Source: Actinomadura nitritigenes
Lineage (GTDB): Bacteria > Actinomycetota > Actinomycetes > Streptosporangiales > Streptosporangiaceae
Direction: 5' to 3'
NCBI RefSeq assembly: GCF_017573545.1
Contig: NZ_JAGEOK010000031.1
Coordinates: forward strand, 1 to 64,000
DNA: 64,000 nucleotides
Position 1 is the first letter of the stretch, and every line of letters begins with the position of its first letter. Positions 34,978 through 44,018 of this stretch are shown piece after piece. The position numbers and the translations under genes were made by a program. Under the pieces are notes generated by a model. That model searched no databases, was not told where the DNA came from, and saw only the letters and a program-made list of their open reading frames with translations.

Positions 34978-35049
34978 GTCCCGATCGTCGCCGCGGCCTT
35001 GTTTTAGGACAAGCTAGAATCTGTCGACTTCTCGTTTTAGAGTTACTAC

Positions 35050-35964
35050 ATGCTCGATCTCGAACGGCTGCGCGCCCTGCACTCCGTCGCCACCTACGGC
35101 TCGGTCAGCGCCGCCGCCGACGTGCTGCACGTCACCACCTCCGCGGTCTCCCAGCAGCTCGCCAAGCTGGAGCGGGAGACCGGGCAGAAGCTGCTCGAGC
35201 GCAACGGCCGCGGCGTGCGGCTCACCGACGCCGCCGAGCTGCTCGTCGGGCACGCCGAGCGGATCCTGTCCCTCGTCGAGCAGGCCCAGGCCGACCTGGA
35301 GGCGCACCGCGGCTCGGTCGTCGGCCAGCTGACCCTCGCCGCGTTCCCCACCGCCGTCCGCGGGCTGATGCCGCAGGCGCTGCCGCTGCTCCGCACCGAG
35401 CACCCGGACCTGCACGTCCTGGTCCGCGAAGAGGACCCGCTGCACAGCATGCCCCTCGTCCTGCGCGGCGACCTCGACATGGCGGTCGTCCAGGACTGGA
35501 GCAACGAGCCGCTCCCGCTGCCCGAGGGCCTGCACAAGGGCGCCATCTGCGAGGACGTCGCCGACGTCGCGCTGCCCGCCGGGCATCCGCTGGCCGGCCG
35601 CCTCAGCGTCGACCTGAAGGAGCTGGCCGGCGACCCGTGGATCAGCTCCGTGCCGGACAGCATCTGCTGCGACTGGCTCCTGCGCACCCTGCGCGCCATC
35701 GACAGCGAGCCCCGCATCGAGCACATGGCCTACGAGTTCGCGACGCAGCTCGCGCTCGTCGCCGCCGGCCTCGGCAACGCGATCCTGCCCCGCCTCGGCC
35801 GCTGCGACGTGCCGCCGGGCGTCGCGATCGTGCCGCTCGCCGAGCCGCTGACCCGCCGCGTGTACGCGGTCTGGCGGGAGGAGGCCGCGCGCCGTCCCGC
35901 GATCCGCGCGGTCGTGGCGGCGCTGCGCTCCGGCGTCCCCGACTCCGCCGAGCGAGCCGCCTGA
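35050..35964 (+). CDS. LysR-family transcriptional regulator
   Basis: A 304-aa regulator with an N-terminal HTH (ALHSVATYGSVSAAADVLHV and TTSAVSQQLAKLERETGQKL) and a periplasmic-binding-like effector domain from about residue 90. TAGAGT (35038-35043) lies six bases before the ATG with no Shine-Dalgarno sequence, suggesting a leaderless mRNA. It is divergent from the EamA transporter and dapA-like genes, which it probably regulates. The effector is unknown. Confidence 0.92.
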   Translation: MLDLERLRALHSVATYGSVSAAADVLHVTTSAVSQQLAKLERETGQKLLERNGRGVRLTDAAELLVGHAERILSLVEQAQADLEAHRGSVVGQLTLAAFPTAVRGLMPQALPLLRTEHPDLHVLVREEDPLHSMPLVLRGDLDMAVVQDWSNEPLPLPEGLHKGAICEDVADVALPAGHPLAGRLSVDLKELAGDPWISSVPDSICCDWLLRTLRAIDSEPRIEHMAYEFATQLALVAAGLGNAILPRLGRCDVPPGVAIVPLAEPLTRRVYAVWREEAARRPAIRAVVAALRSGVPDSAERAA

Positions 35965-36073
35965 CGGCCCGCGCCCCGCCCCATCTCGCGCCCTGTCCCA
36001 GACCCTGGAGCGGCCGGTTCGCCGCACCGCGCCCGATTCGGTACGTTCTTCGCGATCATGGCGGGAGGGCGCG

Positions 36074-37870
36074 ATGAGCGGCTGGCGGGTCGAGGGCTAC
36101 ACCGAGGTACGGGAGCTGGGCGCGGGCGCCCAGGGACGCGTCGTGCTCGCCCGGCACGAGCCGTCCGGCACCCCCGTGGCGATCAAGTACCTGAACGCGT
36201 CCGCGAGCGAGGCCGAGCGGGAGCGGCTGCGACACGAGGCCCGGATGCTGGGGCGGGCCGAGAGCCCGCACGTCGCCCGCCTCTTCCACCTCGTCGAGGG
36301 CCCCGACGGCGCCGCGATCATCATGGAGGCCGTCGACGGGGTGTCGCTCAAGGAGCTGCTCGCCCGGCGCGGGGCGCTCGGCCCCGAGGCGTCCCTGTCG
36401 GTGCTGAAGGGCTCGCTGCTCGGCCTCGCCGCCGCCCACGCCCTCGGCGTCGTGCACCGCGACTACAAGCCCGCGAACGTCGTCGTCCCGGCGGACGGGC
36501 GGAGCCGGCTCGTCGACTTCGGCATCGCGACCCCCGCCGGGCGGGAGGCGGGCGGCGCCGGCACCCCGTACTACATGGCGCCCGAGCAGTGGGACCGGCA
36601 CATCGCCACGCCCGCGTCCGACGTGTACGCCGCGACCTGCGTGTTCGTCGAGTGCGTCAGCGGGCACCGGCCGTTCGGCGGGAACCGCGCCGAGCTGATG
36701 CGCGCGCACCTCACCGGCCCCGTGCCGGTCGAGACCGTCCCCGAGCCGCTCCGCCCCCTCGTCGCGCGGGGCATGGCGAAGGACCCGGCCGACCGCCCGC
36801 CGGGCGCCGCCGCGTTCGTCGACGACCTGGAGCGGACCGCCCGGGAGGTGTACGGGCCGGACTGGGAGTCCCGCGGGATCCGTGCGCTCGCCGCGTCCGC
36901 CGTCGCCCTCGCCGCCCTGTTCCCGCTGGCCGCGTGGGTCGTCCCGGGCGCCGCGTCGGCGGCCGGGACCGCCGCCGCGCAGGGCGCCGCGCACGCCGCC
37001 GGGCAGGCCGCCGGGCACGCGGCCGGGCAGGCCGCCGCGGGCCACGCCGCCGGCAAGGTCGGCGTGGCGAGCGCGATCAAGGCGTTCCTCGGCAGCGCGG
37101 GCGGCATCGCGACGGCCGCCGCCGGGACGGCCGTGGTCGTCGGCGCCGGCGCCATCGCCGTCCAGCAGTTCACCGGGGACGATCCGGCGCCGCGCCCCAC
37201 GAGCACCCGGCCCGTCGCGGCCGTCGCAGCCGTCCGCGGCTGCCCCACCACCGACGCCGGCGGCGGGAAGACGACGCCGTCGCCCGGCCCCGCGCAGGTC
37301 CGCCTCCCCGAGCAGGTGAAGCTGCCGAAGGACGCCGCCGTCTACGCCCTCGGCCAGGGCCGGTACCTGATCGGCCCGGCCTCGACGGGGTGCTCCGGTT
37401 CGATGGGCGCGAACGCCGGATACACCACGATCGGCGATTCGAAGACGCTCCGGATCACGCAGAACTGGCAGGGATCCGTCGGCAACATCGCCGACCAGGT
37501 CTGCAAGTACTTCCCGGACTCGCCCGAGGCCGCGAAGGCGAAGCGGAACTTCGGCCCCTGCACGTCCGCCGTGCATGACCGGCAGGACGTCCCGACGGGG
37601 GAGCCGGCGCTGCGGCTTGCGCTGGCGACCGAGCAGCCGACCGAGCTGCCGCCGCCGTCGCCCTACATGATGGTGACCCTGGTCACGATGGGATCCAACG
37701 GGCTGCCCTCGCCCGTCACCTGCCTGGCGCCCGCGGCCCGCGCCGACATGTGCGACGCCGCGCTCACGCACTGGTTCGTCCAGGCCACGACAGACACGAA
37801 GATCGCCAAGCCCGACCTGGACCGGGTCGCCGCCCGCATCGCCGCGTACGTGAGGACCGCCGCCAAGTGA
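36074..37870 (+). CDS. receptor-type serine/threonine protein kinase
   Basis: A 598-aa membrane kinase with intact catalytic residues. Lys38 is in VAIKYL, the HRDYKPAN loop is at 128-135, DFG at 148-150 and GTPYYMAPEQ at 163-172. After the kinase domain come two hydrophobic segments (about 275-300 and 350-370) separated by an Ala/Gly/His-rich repeat (AAGQAAGHAAGQAAAGHAAG). The C-terminal 200 residues contain several Cys, such as TGCSGSMG and CKYFPDSP, suggesting a disulfide-bonded outer domain. GGGAGG lies upstream of the ATG. It shares the YGPxWExxG segment with the pseudokinase at 29886. Confidence 0.9.
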   Translation: MSGWRVEGYTEVRELGAGAQGRVVLARHEPSGTPVAIKYLNASASEAERERLRHEARMLGRAESPHVARLFHLVEGPDGAAIIMEAVDGVSLKELLARRGALGPEASLSVLKGSLLGLAAAHALGVVHRDYKPANVVVPADGRSRLVDFGIATPAGREAGGAGTPYYMAPEQWDRHIATPASDVYAATCVFVECVSGHRPFGGNRAELMRAHLTGPVPVETVPEPLRPLVARGMAKDPADRPPGAAAFVDDLERTAREVYGPDWESRGIRALAASAVALAALFPLAAWVVPGAASAAGTAAAQGAAHAAGQAAGHAAGQAAAGHAAGKVGVASAIKAFLGSAGGIATAAAGTAVVVGAGAIAVQQFTGDDPAPRPTSTRPVAAVAAVRGCPTTDAGGGKTTPSPGPAQVRLPEQVKLPKDAAVYALGQGRYLIGPASTGCSGSMGANAGYTTIGDSKTLRITQNWQGSVGNIADQVCKYFPDSPEAAKAKRNFGPCTSAVHDRQDVPTGEPALRLALATEQPTELPPPSPYMMVTLVTMGSNGLPSPVTCLAPAARADMCDAALTHWFVQATTDTKIAKPDLDRVAARIAAYVRTAAK

Positions 37871-37941
37871 GCGTCCCGTCCGCGCCCCGGGGCCGGGGCG
37901 CGGACGGGACGGCCGGGCGGCGCGGGTAGCCTGATCGGGCC

Positions 37942-38580
37942 ATGACTGACACGACGATCGTTCACCTGCTGCGGCACGGTGAGGTGCACAATCCCGAAGG
38001 CGTCCTGTACGGGCGCCTGCCCGGCTACCGGCTCAGCGAGGACGGCGTCCTCATGGCCAAGGCCGCCGCCAAGTGGTTCGCCGACCGGGACGTCACCGCG
38101 CTGTTCTCCTCGCCGATGCAGCGGGCGCTGGAGACCGCCGCGCCGCTGGCCGACTCGTTCGACCTGCCCGTGACGGTGGACGATCGGCTGATCGAGGCGG
38201 AGAACCACTTCGAGGGGCTGACCTTCGGGGTGGGACCGGGCTCGCTGCGCCGCCCCGAGCACTGGCGCCACCTGGTGAACCCGTTCCGCCCGTCGTGGGG
38301 CGAACCGTACAAGGAGCTCGCGGCGCGGATGCGCGCGGCCGTGATCCGGGCGCGGGAGGCGGCGCGCGGCCACGAGGCGGTGTGCGTCAGCCACCAGCTG
38401 CCGATCTGGATCCTGCGGCTGCACGCCGAGCACCGCCGGCTCTGGCACCACCCGAACCGGCGCGAGTGCGCGCTGGCCAGCGTGACCAGCCTCACGTTCG
38501 AGGGCAGCAGGCTCGTGGACGTCGGCTACCACGAGCCGGCCGAGGGGATCGCGAAGGGCCCCAGTGTCGCGGGTGCCTGA
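37942..38580 (+). CDS. histidine phosphatase family (phosphoglycerate-mutase-like) protein
   Basis: A 212-aa histidine phosphatase with the catalytic motif LLRHGEVHNPEG near the N-terminus and a second His in VCVSHQLPIW. The RHGE motif defines the superfamily; acid phosphatase or phosphoglycerate mutase activity cannot be told apart. In Streptomyces a similar gene lies between hemL and the cytochrome c biogenesis genes, which also follow here. A TAGCCT element lies nine bases before the ATG. Confidence 0.88.
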   Translation: MTDTTIVHLLRHGEVHNPEGVLYGRLPGYRLSEDGVLMAKAAAKWFADRDVTALFSSPMQRALETAAPLADSFDLPVTVDDRLIEAENHFEGLTFGVGPGSLRRPEHWRHLVNPFRPSWGEPYKELAARMRAAVIRAREAARGHEAVCVSHQLPIWILRLHAEHRRLWHHPNRRECALASVTSLTFEGSRLVDVGYHEPAEGIAKGPSVAGA

Positions 38581-38598
38581 CGGCACCGCTAAGTTGTG

Positions 38599-38615
38599 TA
38601 CTACGTCTTGTAGTA
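38599..38615. promoter_or_regulatory. inverted repeat before the cytochrome c maturation genes
   Basis: TACTAC (38599-38604) and GTAGTA (38610-38615) are perfect complements separated by GTCTT. The site lies just upstream of the AGGAGGG ribosome binding site of resA. The half-sites resemble the TACTACA/TGTAGTA operators of BlaI/MecI-family repressors. The binding protein is unproven. Confidence 0.55.
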
Positions 38616-38628
38616 GTAGGAGGGTCCG

Positions 38629-39219
38629 TTGAGCCCCCGAATGACCCACGCGCGCGCGGCGGCCGCCTCCGTCGCGCTCTGCGGGCTGCTGGCCGGCTGC
38701 GCGGGAACCGGTTCGGCCAAGAGCGGCCCGGACGGGAACGACAACCGGTTCATCTCGGGCGACGGCAACGTCACGCAGTACCAGCCCGGCCACCGCAAGA
38801 GCCTCCAGGAGGTCACCGGCCAGACGCTCGACGGGCGGTCGTTCCGGCTCGACTCCCTCAAGGGCAAGGTCGCGGTCGTCAACTTCTGGGCGTCGTGGTG
38901 CGCGCCCTGCCGCGGCGAGGCGCCGTCGCTGGAGCAGATCTACACCGAGAACAAGGCGAAGGGCCTGGAGCTCCTCGGCGTCAACTTCAAGGACGCCAAG
39001 GACAACGCCAAGGCGTACGAGCGCAAGTTCAAGGTCACCTACCCCAGCCTGTTCGACGGGGACGGCCAGGTCACGCTCGCGTTCCGCGAGGTGCCGCCGA
39101 GCGCCATCCCCAGCACCCTCGTCCTGGACCGGCAGGGGAAGGTCGCGGCGCGCATCATCGGCGCCACCACCTACTCCAAGCTGAACCCGCTGGTCGCGAA
39201 GGTGCTCGCGGAAAAATGA
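38629..39219 (+). CDS. resA: TlpA/ResA-type thioredoxin-like lipoprotein
   Basis: A 196-aa exported thiol-disulfide oxidoreductase that keeps apocytochrome c cysteines reduced. A lipoprotein signal (ALCGLLAGCAG, lipobox Cys at about residue 24) tethers it to the membrane. The active site is NFWASWCAPCRGEAPS. A TTG start at 38629 is used: AGGAGGG (38617-38623) lies five bases upstream, and an ATG four codons later is too far from it. It leads the resA-ccdA-resB-ccsB set, whose products assemble cytochrome c on the outer face. Confidence 0.9.
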   Translation: MSPRMTHARAAAASVALCGLLAGCAGTGSAKSGPDGNDNRFISGDGNVTQYQPGHRKSLQEVTGQTLDGRSFRLDSLKGKVAVVNFWASWCAPCRGEAPSLEQIYTENKAKGLELLGVNFKDAKDNAKAYERKFKVTYPSLFDGDGQVTLAFREVPPSAIPSTLVLDRQGKVAARIIGATTYSKLNPLVAKVLAEK

Positions 39220-39229
39220 GCGCGGCGCG

Positions 39230-39970
39230 GTGAACGTTGACGAGACGGTGACGAGCGGGTCGCTGGTGGCGGCGGCGCCGCTGGCGGCGCTCGCCGGGCT
39301 CGTCTCGTTCCTGTCGCCGTGCGTGCTGCCGCTCGTCCCCGGCTACCTGTCGTACGTGACGGGGATGACCGGCGCGGACCTCGCCGAGCAGCGGCGCGGC
39401 CGGCTGCTGTCCGGCGTGCTGCTGTTCGTCGCGGGCTTCAGCGTGGTGTTCGTCAGCTACGGGGTGGCCTTCGGCGGCCTCGGCCGCTGGCTGCTGGAGT
39501 ACCAGGACCAGATCACCCGGGTGCTCGGCATCGTCACGATCGTCTTCGGGCTGGCGTTCATGGGCCTGATCCCGGGACTGCAGCGGACGATGAAGTCGGG
39601 CCGGCTGCCGTCGGCGGGCCTCGCCGGCGCGCCGCTGCTCGGCGCCCTGTTCGCGCTCGGCTGGACGCCGTGCATCGGGCCGACGCTCGGCGCCGTCCAG
39701 TCGCTGGCGATCAGCGAGGCGAGCGCCACCCGCGGCGCGCTGCTGTCGCTGGCGTACTGCGCCGGACTGGGCGTGCCGTTCGTCGTGACGGCGGTCGCCT
39801 ACCGCCGCGCGCTCGGCGCGTTCGGGGCGGTGAAGCGGCACTACCCCCTCGTCATGCGGATCGGCGGGGGGATGCTCGTCCTCATCGGGGTGCTGCTGGT
39901 GAGCGGCCTGTGGGGGGAACTGAACATCGAACTGAAGTCGTGGATCAGCGGCTTCGAGCCGGTTCTGTGA
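39230..39970 (+). CDS. ccdA: cytochrome c biogenesis protein CcdA
   Basis: A 246-aa membrane protein with about six helices that passes electrons across the membrane to ResA. The cysteine-bearing segments SFLSPCVLPLVPGYLSY and GWTPCIGPTLGAV are the family hallmarks. A GTG start at 39230 lies ten bases after resA. It is followed closely by resB. Confidence 0.93.
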   Translation: MNVDETVTSGSLVAAAPLAALAGLVSFLSPCVLPLVPGYLSYVTGMTGADLAEQRRGRLLSGVLLFVAGFSVVFVSYGVAFGGLGRWLLEYQDQITRVLGIVTIVFGLAFMGLIPGLQRTMKSGRLPSAGLAGAPLLGALFALGWTPCIGPTLGAVQSLAISEASATRGALLSLAYCAGLGVPFVVTAVAYRRALGAFGAVKRHYPLVMRIGGGMLVLIGVLLVSGLWGELNIELKSWISGFEPVL

Positions 39971-39997
39971 GGCCGAAGGATCGGCAGAGGCATTGAT

Positions 39998-41806
39998 ATG
40001 AGCGACATCAAGGACATCGAGACCGGCACGCAGGCGCCCGCCGCGCGGCAGGCGCCCGAGGAGGTGCCGCGGCCCAGGGGCATCGGCCCGCTGGGCTGGC
40101 TGCGCTGGGGCTGGCGGCAGCTCACCACGATGCGCACGGCGCTGATCCTGCTGTTCCTGGTGGCGCTGGGCGCGGTGCCGGGGTCGGCGCTGCCGCAGCG
40201 CGGGCAGGCGCCGGAGAAGGTCGCGGCCTACCTCGCCGACCACAAGACGATCGGCCCGGTCCTCGACAAGCTCTCGATGTTCGACGTGTTCGCCGCGCCC
40301 TGGTTCGCGGCGATCTACATCCTGCTGTTCGTGTCGCTGGCGGGCTGCGTCGTCCCGCGCGCCGTGAAGCACTACCAGTCGATGCGGGCCCGCCCGCCGG
40401 CGGCGCCGAGCAACCTCGGGCGGCTGCCGCAGTCGGTGTCGTACGAGACGGACGGCGCGCCCGAGGACGTCCTCGCCGAGGCGCGCAAGGTGCTGCGCGG
40501 CCGCCGGTTCCGGGTGGACGTGTCGGGCGGCGCGGCGGCCGCGGAGAAGGGCTACCTGGGGGAGACCGGCAACCTGGTCTTCCACCTGGCGCTGCTCGGG
40601 CTGCTGTTCGCGCTCGGCGCGGGCAACATGTTCGGCTACCGGGGCAGCGTCCTCATCACCGAGGGCAAGACGTTCGCGAACTCGCTCGGCCAGTACGACC
40701 AGTTCACCCCGGGGCGGCTGTTCAATGACGGCGACCTCTCCCCGTTCACCGTCAGCCTGGACGACTTCAAGGCCAAGTACGAGCTGGAGGGCGACAAGCG
40801 CGGGCAGGCCACGGCGTTCGACGCCTGGATCCACTACCGGGACAAGCCGTCCGGCAAGGACGAGAAGTACGACCTGCGGCTCAACCATCCGCTGAAGGTC
40901 GGCGGGACGAAGGTGTACCTGCTCGGCCACGGCTACGCGCCGAAGTTCACCGTGAAGGACGCCAAGGGGAACATCGCCTTCCAGGACGCCGTCCCGTTCC
41001 TGGCGATGGAGCCGCGCAACCTGACGTCCGAGGGCGTCATCAAGGTCCCGGACGCCGAGCCCGACCAGCTCGCGTTCTACGCGATCCTGTGGCCGACGGC
41101 GGTCGCCAGCCAGGACGGCAAGCAGATCGTGTCGGCGTTCCCCGGCGCGCTGCGTCCCGTCATCACCCTGTCGTCGTTCAAGGGCGACCTCGGCCTCGAC
41201 TCCGGCACCCCGCAGTCGGTGTACAAGCTGGAGGGCATCGGCAAGACGCTCCTGCCGATCAAGGGCGGGGAGAAGCTGCTGGAGCCGGGCGAGACCTTCA
41301 CGCTCCCCGGCAACGCGGGCTCGATCACCTTCGACGGGATGGCGGAGTACGCGACGCTGTCGGTCAACCACGACCCCGGGCGCATCCCCGCGCTGATCGC
41401 GGCGGTGCTCGCGGTGCTGGGCGTGGCGACCTCGTTCCTCGTCCGGCGGCGCAGGGTGTGGGTCCGTGCGAGCGCCGGGAAGGGCGGGCGTACGGTGGTG
41501 GAGGTCGGCGGCCTCACCCTCGGCAACCCGACCTCGGAGTTCGACGACATCGTGGCCGCGCTGCGCGGCCCCGACGCCGGATCGGACGCCGGACCGGAGG
41601 CCGAGAAGGAGACGTCCGGACCGGACGGGTCCGGACCGGCGGAGACAGGGCGGGAGAAGGCCGAGCCCGCCCGGGACGAGGCCGTCCGGGACGAGCCCGT
41701 CAAGGACGAGCCCGTCAAGGACGAGCCCGGGCCAGAACAGAACGGGTCCGAAGCGGAACCCGGCGCCGATCGGGGTTCCGGGTCGGCAACCGAACCGAAG
41801 GAGTGA
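39998..41806 (+). CDS. resB: cytochrome c biogenesis protein ResB
   Basis: A 602-aa membrane protein of system II cytochrome c assembly. The N-terminal helix region includes RTALILLFLVALGAVPGSAL and ILLFVSLAGCVVPR; a large outer domain follows, with LGETGNLVFHLALLGLLFAL before it, and a last helix near ALIAAVLAVLGVATSFLVRRR. The C-terminal 110 residues are acidic and Pro/Glu-rich with repeated DEPVK motifs, beyond the conserved core. It works with CcsB in haem delivery and attachment. Confidence 0.93.
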   Translation: MSDIKDIETGTQAPAARQAPEEVPRPRGIGPLGWLRWGWRQLTTMRTALILLFLVALGAVPGSALPQRGQAPEKVAAYLADHKTIGPVLDKLSMFDVFAAPWFAAIYILLFVSLAGCVVPRAVKHYQSMRARPPAAPSNLGRLPQSVSYETDGAPEDVLAEARKVLRGRRFRVDVSGGAAAAEKGYLGETGNLVFHLALLGLLFALGAGNMFGYRGSVLITEGKTFANSLGQYDQFTPGRLFNDGDLSPFTVSLDDFKAKYELEGDKRGQATAFDAWIHYRDKPSGKDEKYDLRLNHPLKVGGTKVYLLGHGYAPKFTVKDAKGNIAFQDAVPFLAMEPRNLTSEGVIKVPDAEPDQLAFYAILWPTAVASQDGKQIVSAFPGALRPVITLSSFKGDLGLDSGTPQSVYKLEGIGKTLLPIKGGEKLLEPGETFTLPGNAGSITFDGMAEYATLSVNHDPGRIPALIAAVLAVLGVATSFLVRRRRVWVRASAGKGGRTVVEVGGLTLGNPTSEFDDIVAALRGPDAGSDAGPEAEKETSGPDGSGPAETGREKAEPARDEAVRDEPVKDEPVKDEPGPEQNGSEAEPGADRGSGSATEPKE

Positions 41807-41810
41807 CGAG

Positions 41811-42797
41811 GTGAGCAACGCCGACCTCGCGAACCTGAGCGACAAGCTCATGCTGACCACCGTGGTGATGTACATCGTCGCGCTGGTCGCCTACGCGGCC
41901 GATCTCGGCTTCGGCCGCCGCTCCGCGGCGGTGGCCGAGGAGCGGGCCGAGGCGAAGGTGCTCGTCGGCGCCGCGGGCGCCGAGACCGTCGAGGACGCCG
42001 AGCCGGCCCGCGCGGCGGCCGCCGCGGACGGGGACGCCGGGTCGCAGCGCCAGCGGGTCGAATGGGCGCGGCTGGCGGTCCTGCTGAACGTGCTCGGCTG
42101 GGTGTCGCACCTCGGCATCCTGGTGACCCGCGGGCTGGCGGTGCACCGCTGGCCGTGGGGCAACATGTACGAGTTCATGACGGCGCTGTCGTTCGCCGCC
42201 GTGACCGCGTTCATGATCGTCGCGGTGCGCTACAAGGCACGGTTCCTCGGCGCCTTCGTGATGGCCGCCGTGGTGATCGCGCTCGGCGTCGACAACATCT
42301 GGCTGTACGACTCGGCCGGCCCGGTCAGCCCGGCGCTGAACTCGTACTGGATCGCGATCCACGTCACCGCCGCGATCATCGCGACGGGCTCGTTCACGGT
42401 GGCGGGCGCCGCGACCATCCTGTACCTGCTGAAGACCCGCGCGGAGGCGAGCGAGGCCGGGGTGGGCGGCGGGATGCTGTCGCGCATCCCGTCCGCCGAG
42501 GACCTCGACCGGCTGTCGATGCGGGTGACGACGTTCGCCTTCCCGATCTGGACGGCCGCCATCATCATGGGCGCCATCTGGGCCGACGAGGCGTGGGGCC
42601 GGTACTGGGGCTGGGACCCCAAGGAGGTCTGGTCGTTCGTCACCTGGATCGTCTACGCCGCCTACCTGCACGCGCGCGCGACGGCCGGGTGGAAGGGCCG
42701 CAAGGCGGCGATCCTGTCGCTGATCGGCTTCGGCTGCCTGCTGTTCAACTTCTTCGGCGTCAACTACATGTTCTCGGGCATGCACTCCTACGCCTGA
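41811..42797 (+). CDS. ccsB: c-type cytochrome synthase subunit CcsB/ResC
   Basis: A 328-aa polytopic haem-handling protein. The tryptophan-rich WWD signature is GRYWGWDPKEVWSFVTW, and conserved His residues lie in GWVSHLGILVTRG and IAIHVTAAI. AAGGAG lies seven bases before the GTG at 41811. The first 80 residues contain an Ala/Glu-rich cytoplasmic segment. With ResB it forms the system II cytochrome c synthase. It is the last gene of the set. Confidence 0.93.
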   Translation: MSNADLANLSDKLMLTTVVMYIVALVAYAADLGFGRRSAAVAEERAEAKVLVGAAGAETVEDAEPARAAAAADGDAGSQRQRVEWARLAVLLNVLGWVSHLGILVTRGLAVHRWPWGNMYEFMTALSFAAVTAFMIVAVRYKARFLGAFVMAAVVIALGVDNIWLYDSAGPVSPALNSYWIAIHVTAAIIATGSFTVAGAATILYLLKTRAEASEAGVGGGMLSRIPSAEDLDRLSMRVTTFAFPIWTAAIIMGAIWADEAWGRYWGWDPKEVWSFVTWIVYAAYLHARATAGWKGRKAAILSLIGFGCLLFNFFGVNYMFSGMHSYA

Positions 42798-42996
42798 GCG
42801 CGCTCACCGAGCACGTCACGAGCAGGTCATCGAGGACCGCGGCACCGTTCCGGCGGGCGCCGCGGTCCTCGCACATCCGCGCCCGTCCGTTCCGTGGTGA
42901 CTCGCGGGGATGACGCCGTGTCGGGTTGCGGCTTACCCTGCCTCCGGGGGCCCTCTCGCTCGGCGACTCCGCGGGCCCCGCTGACAGAGGAGCCCG

Positions 42997-43971
42997 ATGC
43001 GCTTCAAAGGCATCCACCGAAAGCCCCGGGAGCTCAGGAATCGGGAGGCGCCCCGGGGCTCCGCGGTCCGCGGGGACGACGCGGGCTACGCGCCGTCGCC
43101 GCCGGACTCGGGACGGCGCCCGGAGCCCGCGCACGTCAGGCCGCGCAGCAACCAGCCCCGCGACCGGTTCGGCCGGTTCCGCAAGGCCGGCCGCGACGAC
43201 GACTTCGCGCTCGCCCCCGGCGCCGACCGCCCGGACCCCGCCGAGGCGCACCCCGGACGGTACGGGCGGCGCGGCGCGGGCCGCCCCCGCCCCGGCGACT
43301 ACGCGTGGACCGACTTCGAGCTCGACGACGCGCTGCGCGTCGAGCCGTACCCGCCGGGCATGCCGCACGTGGCCGACGGGCGGCGGCACTGCGGCGTGCT
43401 GGAGAGCGTCCTGCACCGGCAGTGGGACGCCCGGCAGGGCCCGCCGCCGCCGGAGGTGATCAGGGCCGTCGACAGCCTCGCGTCGCTGCCGGAGCCGCTC
43501 AAGGAGAAGCTCGCGGGCGGCCTCGACGGCATCTACGTCGGGCCCGGCGGCGTCCCGCAGCTGGACGACATGGGCCACCTGCGCGACCGCCCGCTGCCGT
43601 CCGGCCGCGCGACCTGGGACATCTGCGCCGGCGCCTACGGCGACCGCAAGATCATCGTGGGGGACCGGCCGTCGCCGACCCCGGACGTGATGCTGCACGA
43701 GGTCGGGCACGCGCTCGACGACATCGACGGCGAGTCCGGCGGGTGGACCTCCGACAGCCCCGCCTTCCGGGAGCTGTACGAGCTGTGCCGCCCGCACCTG
43801 GCCAGCGACTTCCACCGGCAGCCCGACGCGCTCGGCCGGCGCGAGTTCTTCGCCGACGCGTTCGCCGCGATCTCGTCCCGGCAGCGGCCCGCGCTGGTCG
43901 ATATGCTCGCCGGCAACATCAGGACGGCACTGGAAGTCATGCTCTTCTTCAACCGCAGATACGGCATCTAG
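42997..43971 (+). CDS. ATLF-like zincin metallopeptidase-domain protein
   Basis: A 324-aa protein with an Arg-rich, probably disordered first half (residues 1-120, including RDRFGRFRKAGRDDD) and a C-terminal metalloprotease-like domain. The zinc motif is MLHEVGHALDDIDG (HExxH), followed by SPAFRELYELC and a downstream Glu in RREFFADAFAA, the arrangement seen in anthrax-lethal-factor-like (ATLF) domains. No signal peptide or membrane helix is visible, so it is either cytoplasmic or exported by a specialised route. GAGGAG lies upstream of the ATG. The small acidic gene 47 bp downstream may be its partner. Its role is unknown; toxin-type proteases and regulators share this fold. Confidence 0.7.
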   Translation: MRFKGIHRKPRELRNREAPRGSAVRGDDAGYAPSPPDSGRRPEPAHVRPRSNQPRDRFGRFRKAGRDDDFALAPGADRPDPAEAHPGRYGRRGAGRPRPGDYAWTDFELDDALRVEPYPPGMPHVADGRRHCGVLESVLHRQWDARQGPPPPEVIRAVDSLASLPEPLKEKLAGGLDGIYVGPGGVPQLDDMGHLRDRPLPSGRATWDICAGAYGDRKIIVGDRPSPTPDVMLHEVGHALDDIDGESGGWTSDSPAFRELYELCRPHLASDFHRQPDALGRREFFADAFAAISSRQRPALVDMLAGNIRTALEVMLFFNRRYGI

Positions 43972-44018
43972 GACACCGTGATGCCGGCGAAGGCGATGGA
44001 CTCCGAAGGTGATCGACG

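Noticed and set aside
42798..42996. Riboswitch between ccsB and the zincin gene
   Set aside because: No conserved riboswitch core was recognised; only GC hairpins and the GAGGAG site are visible.
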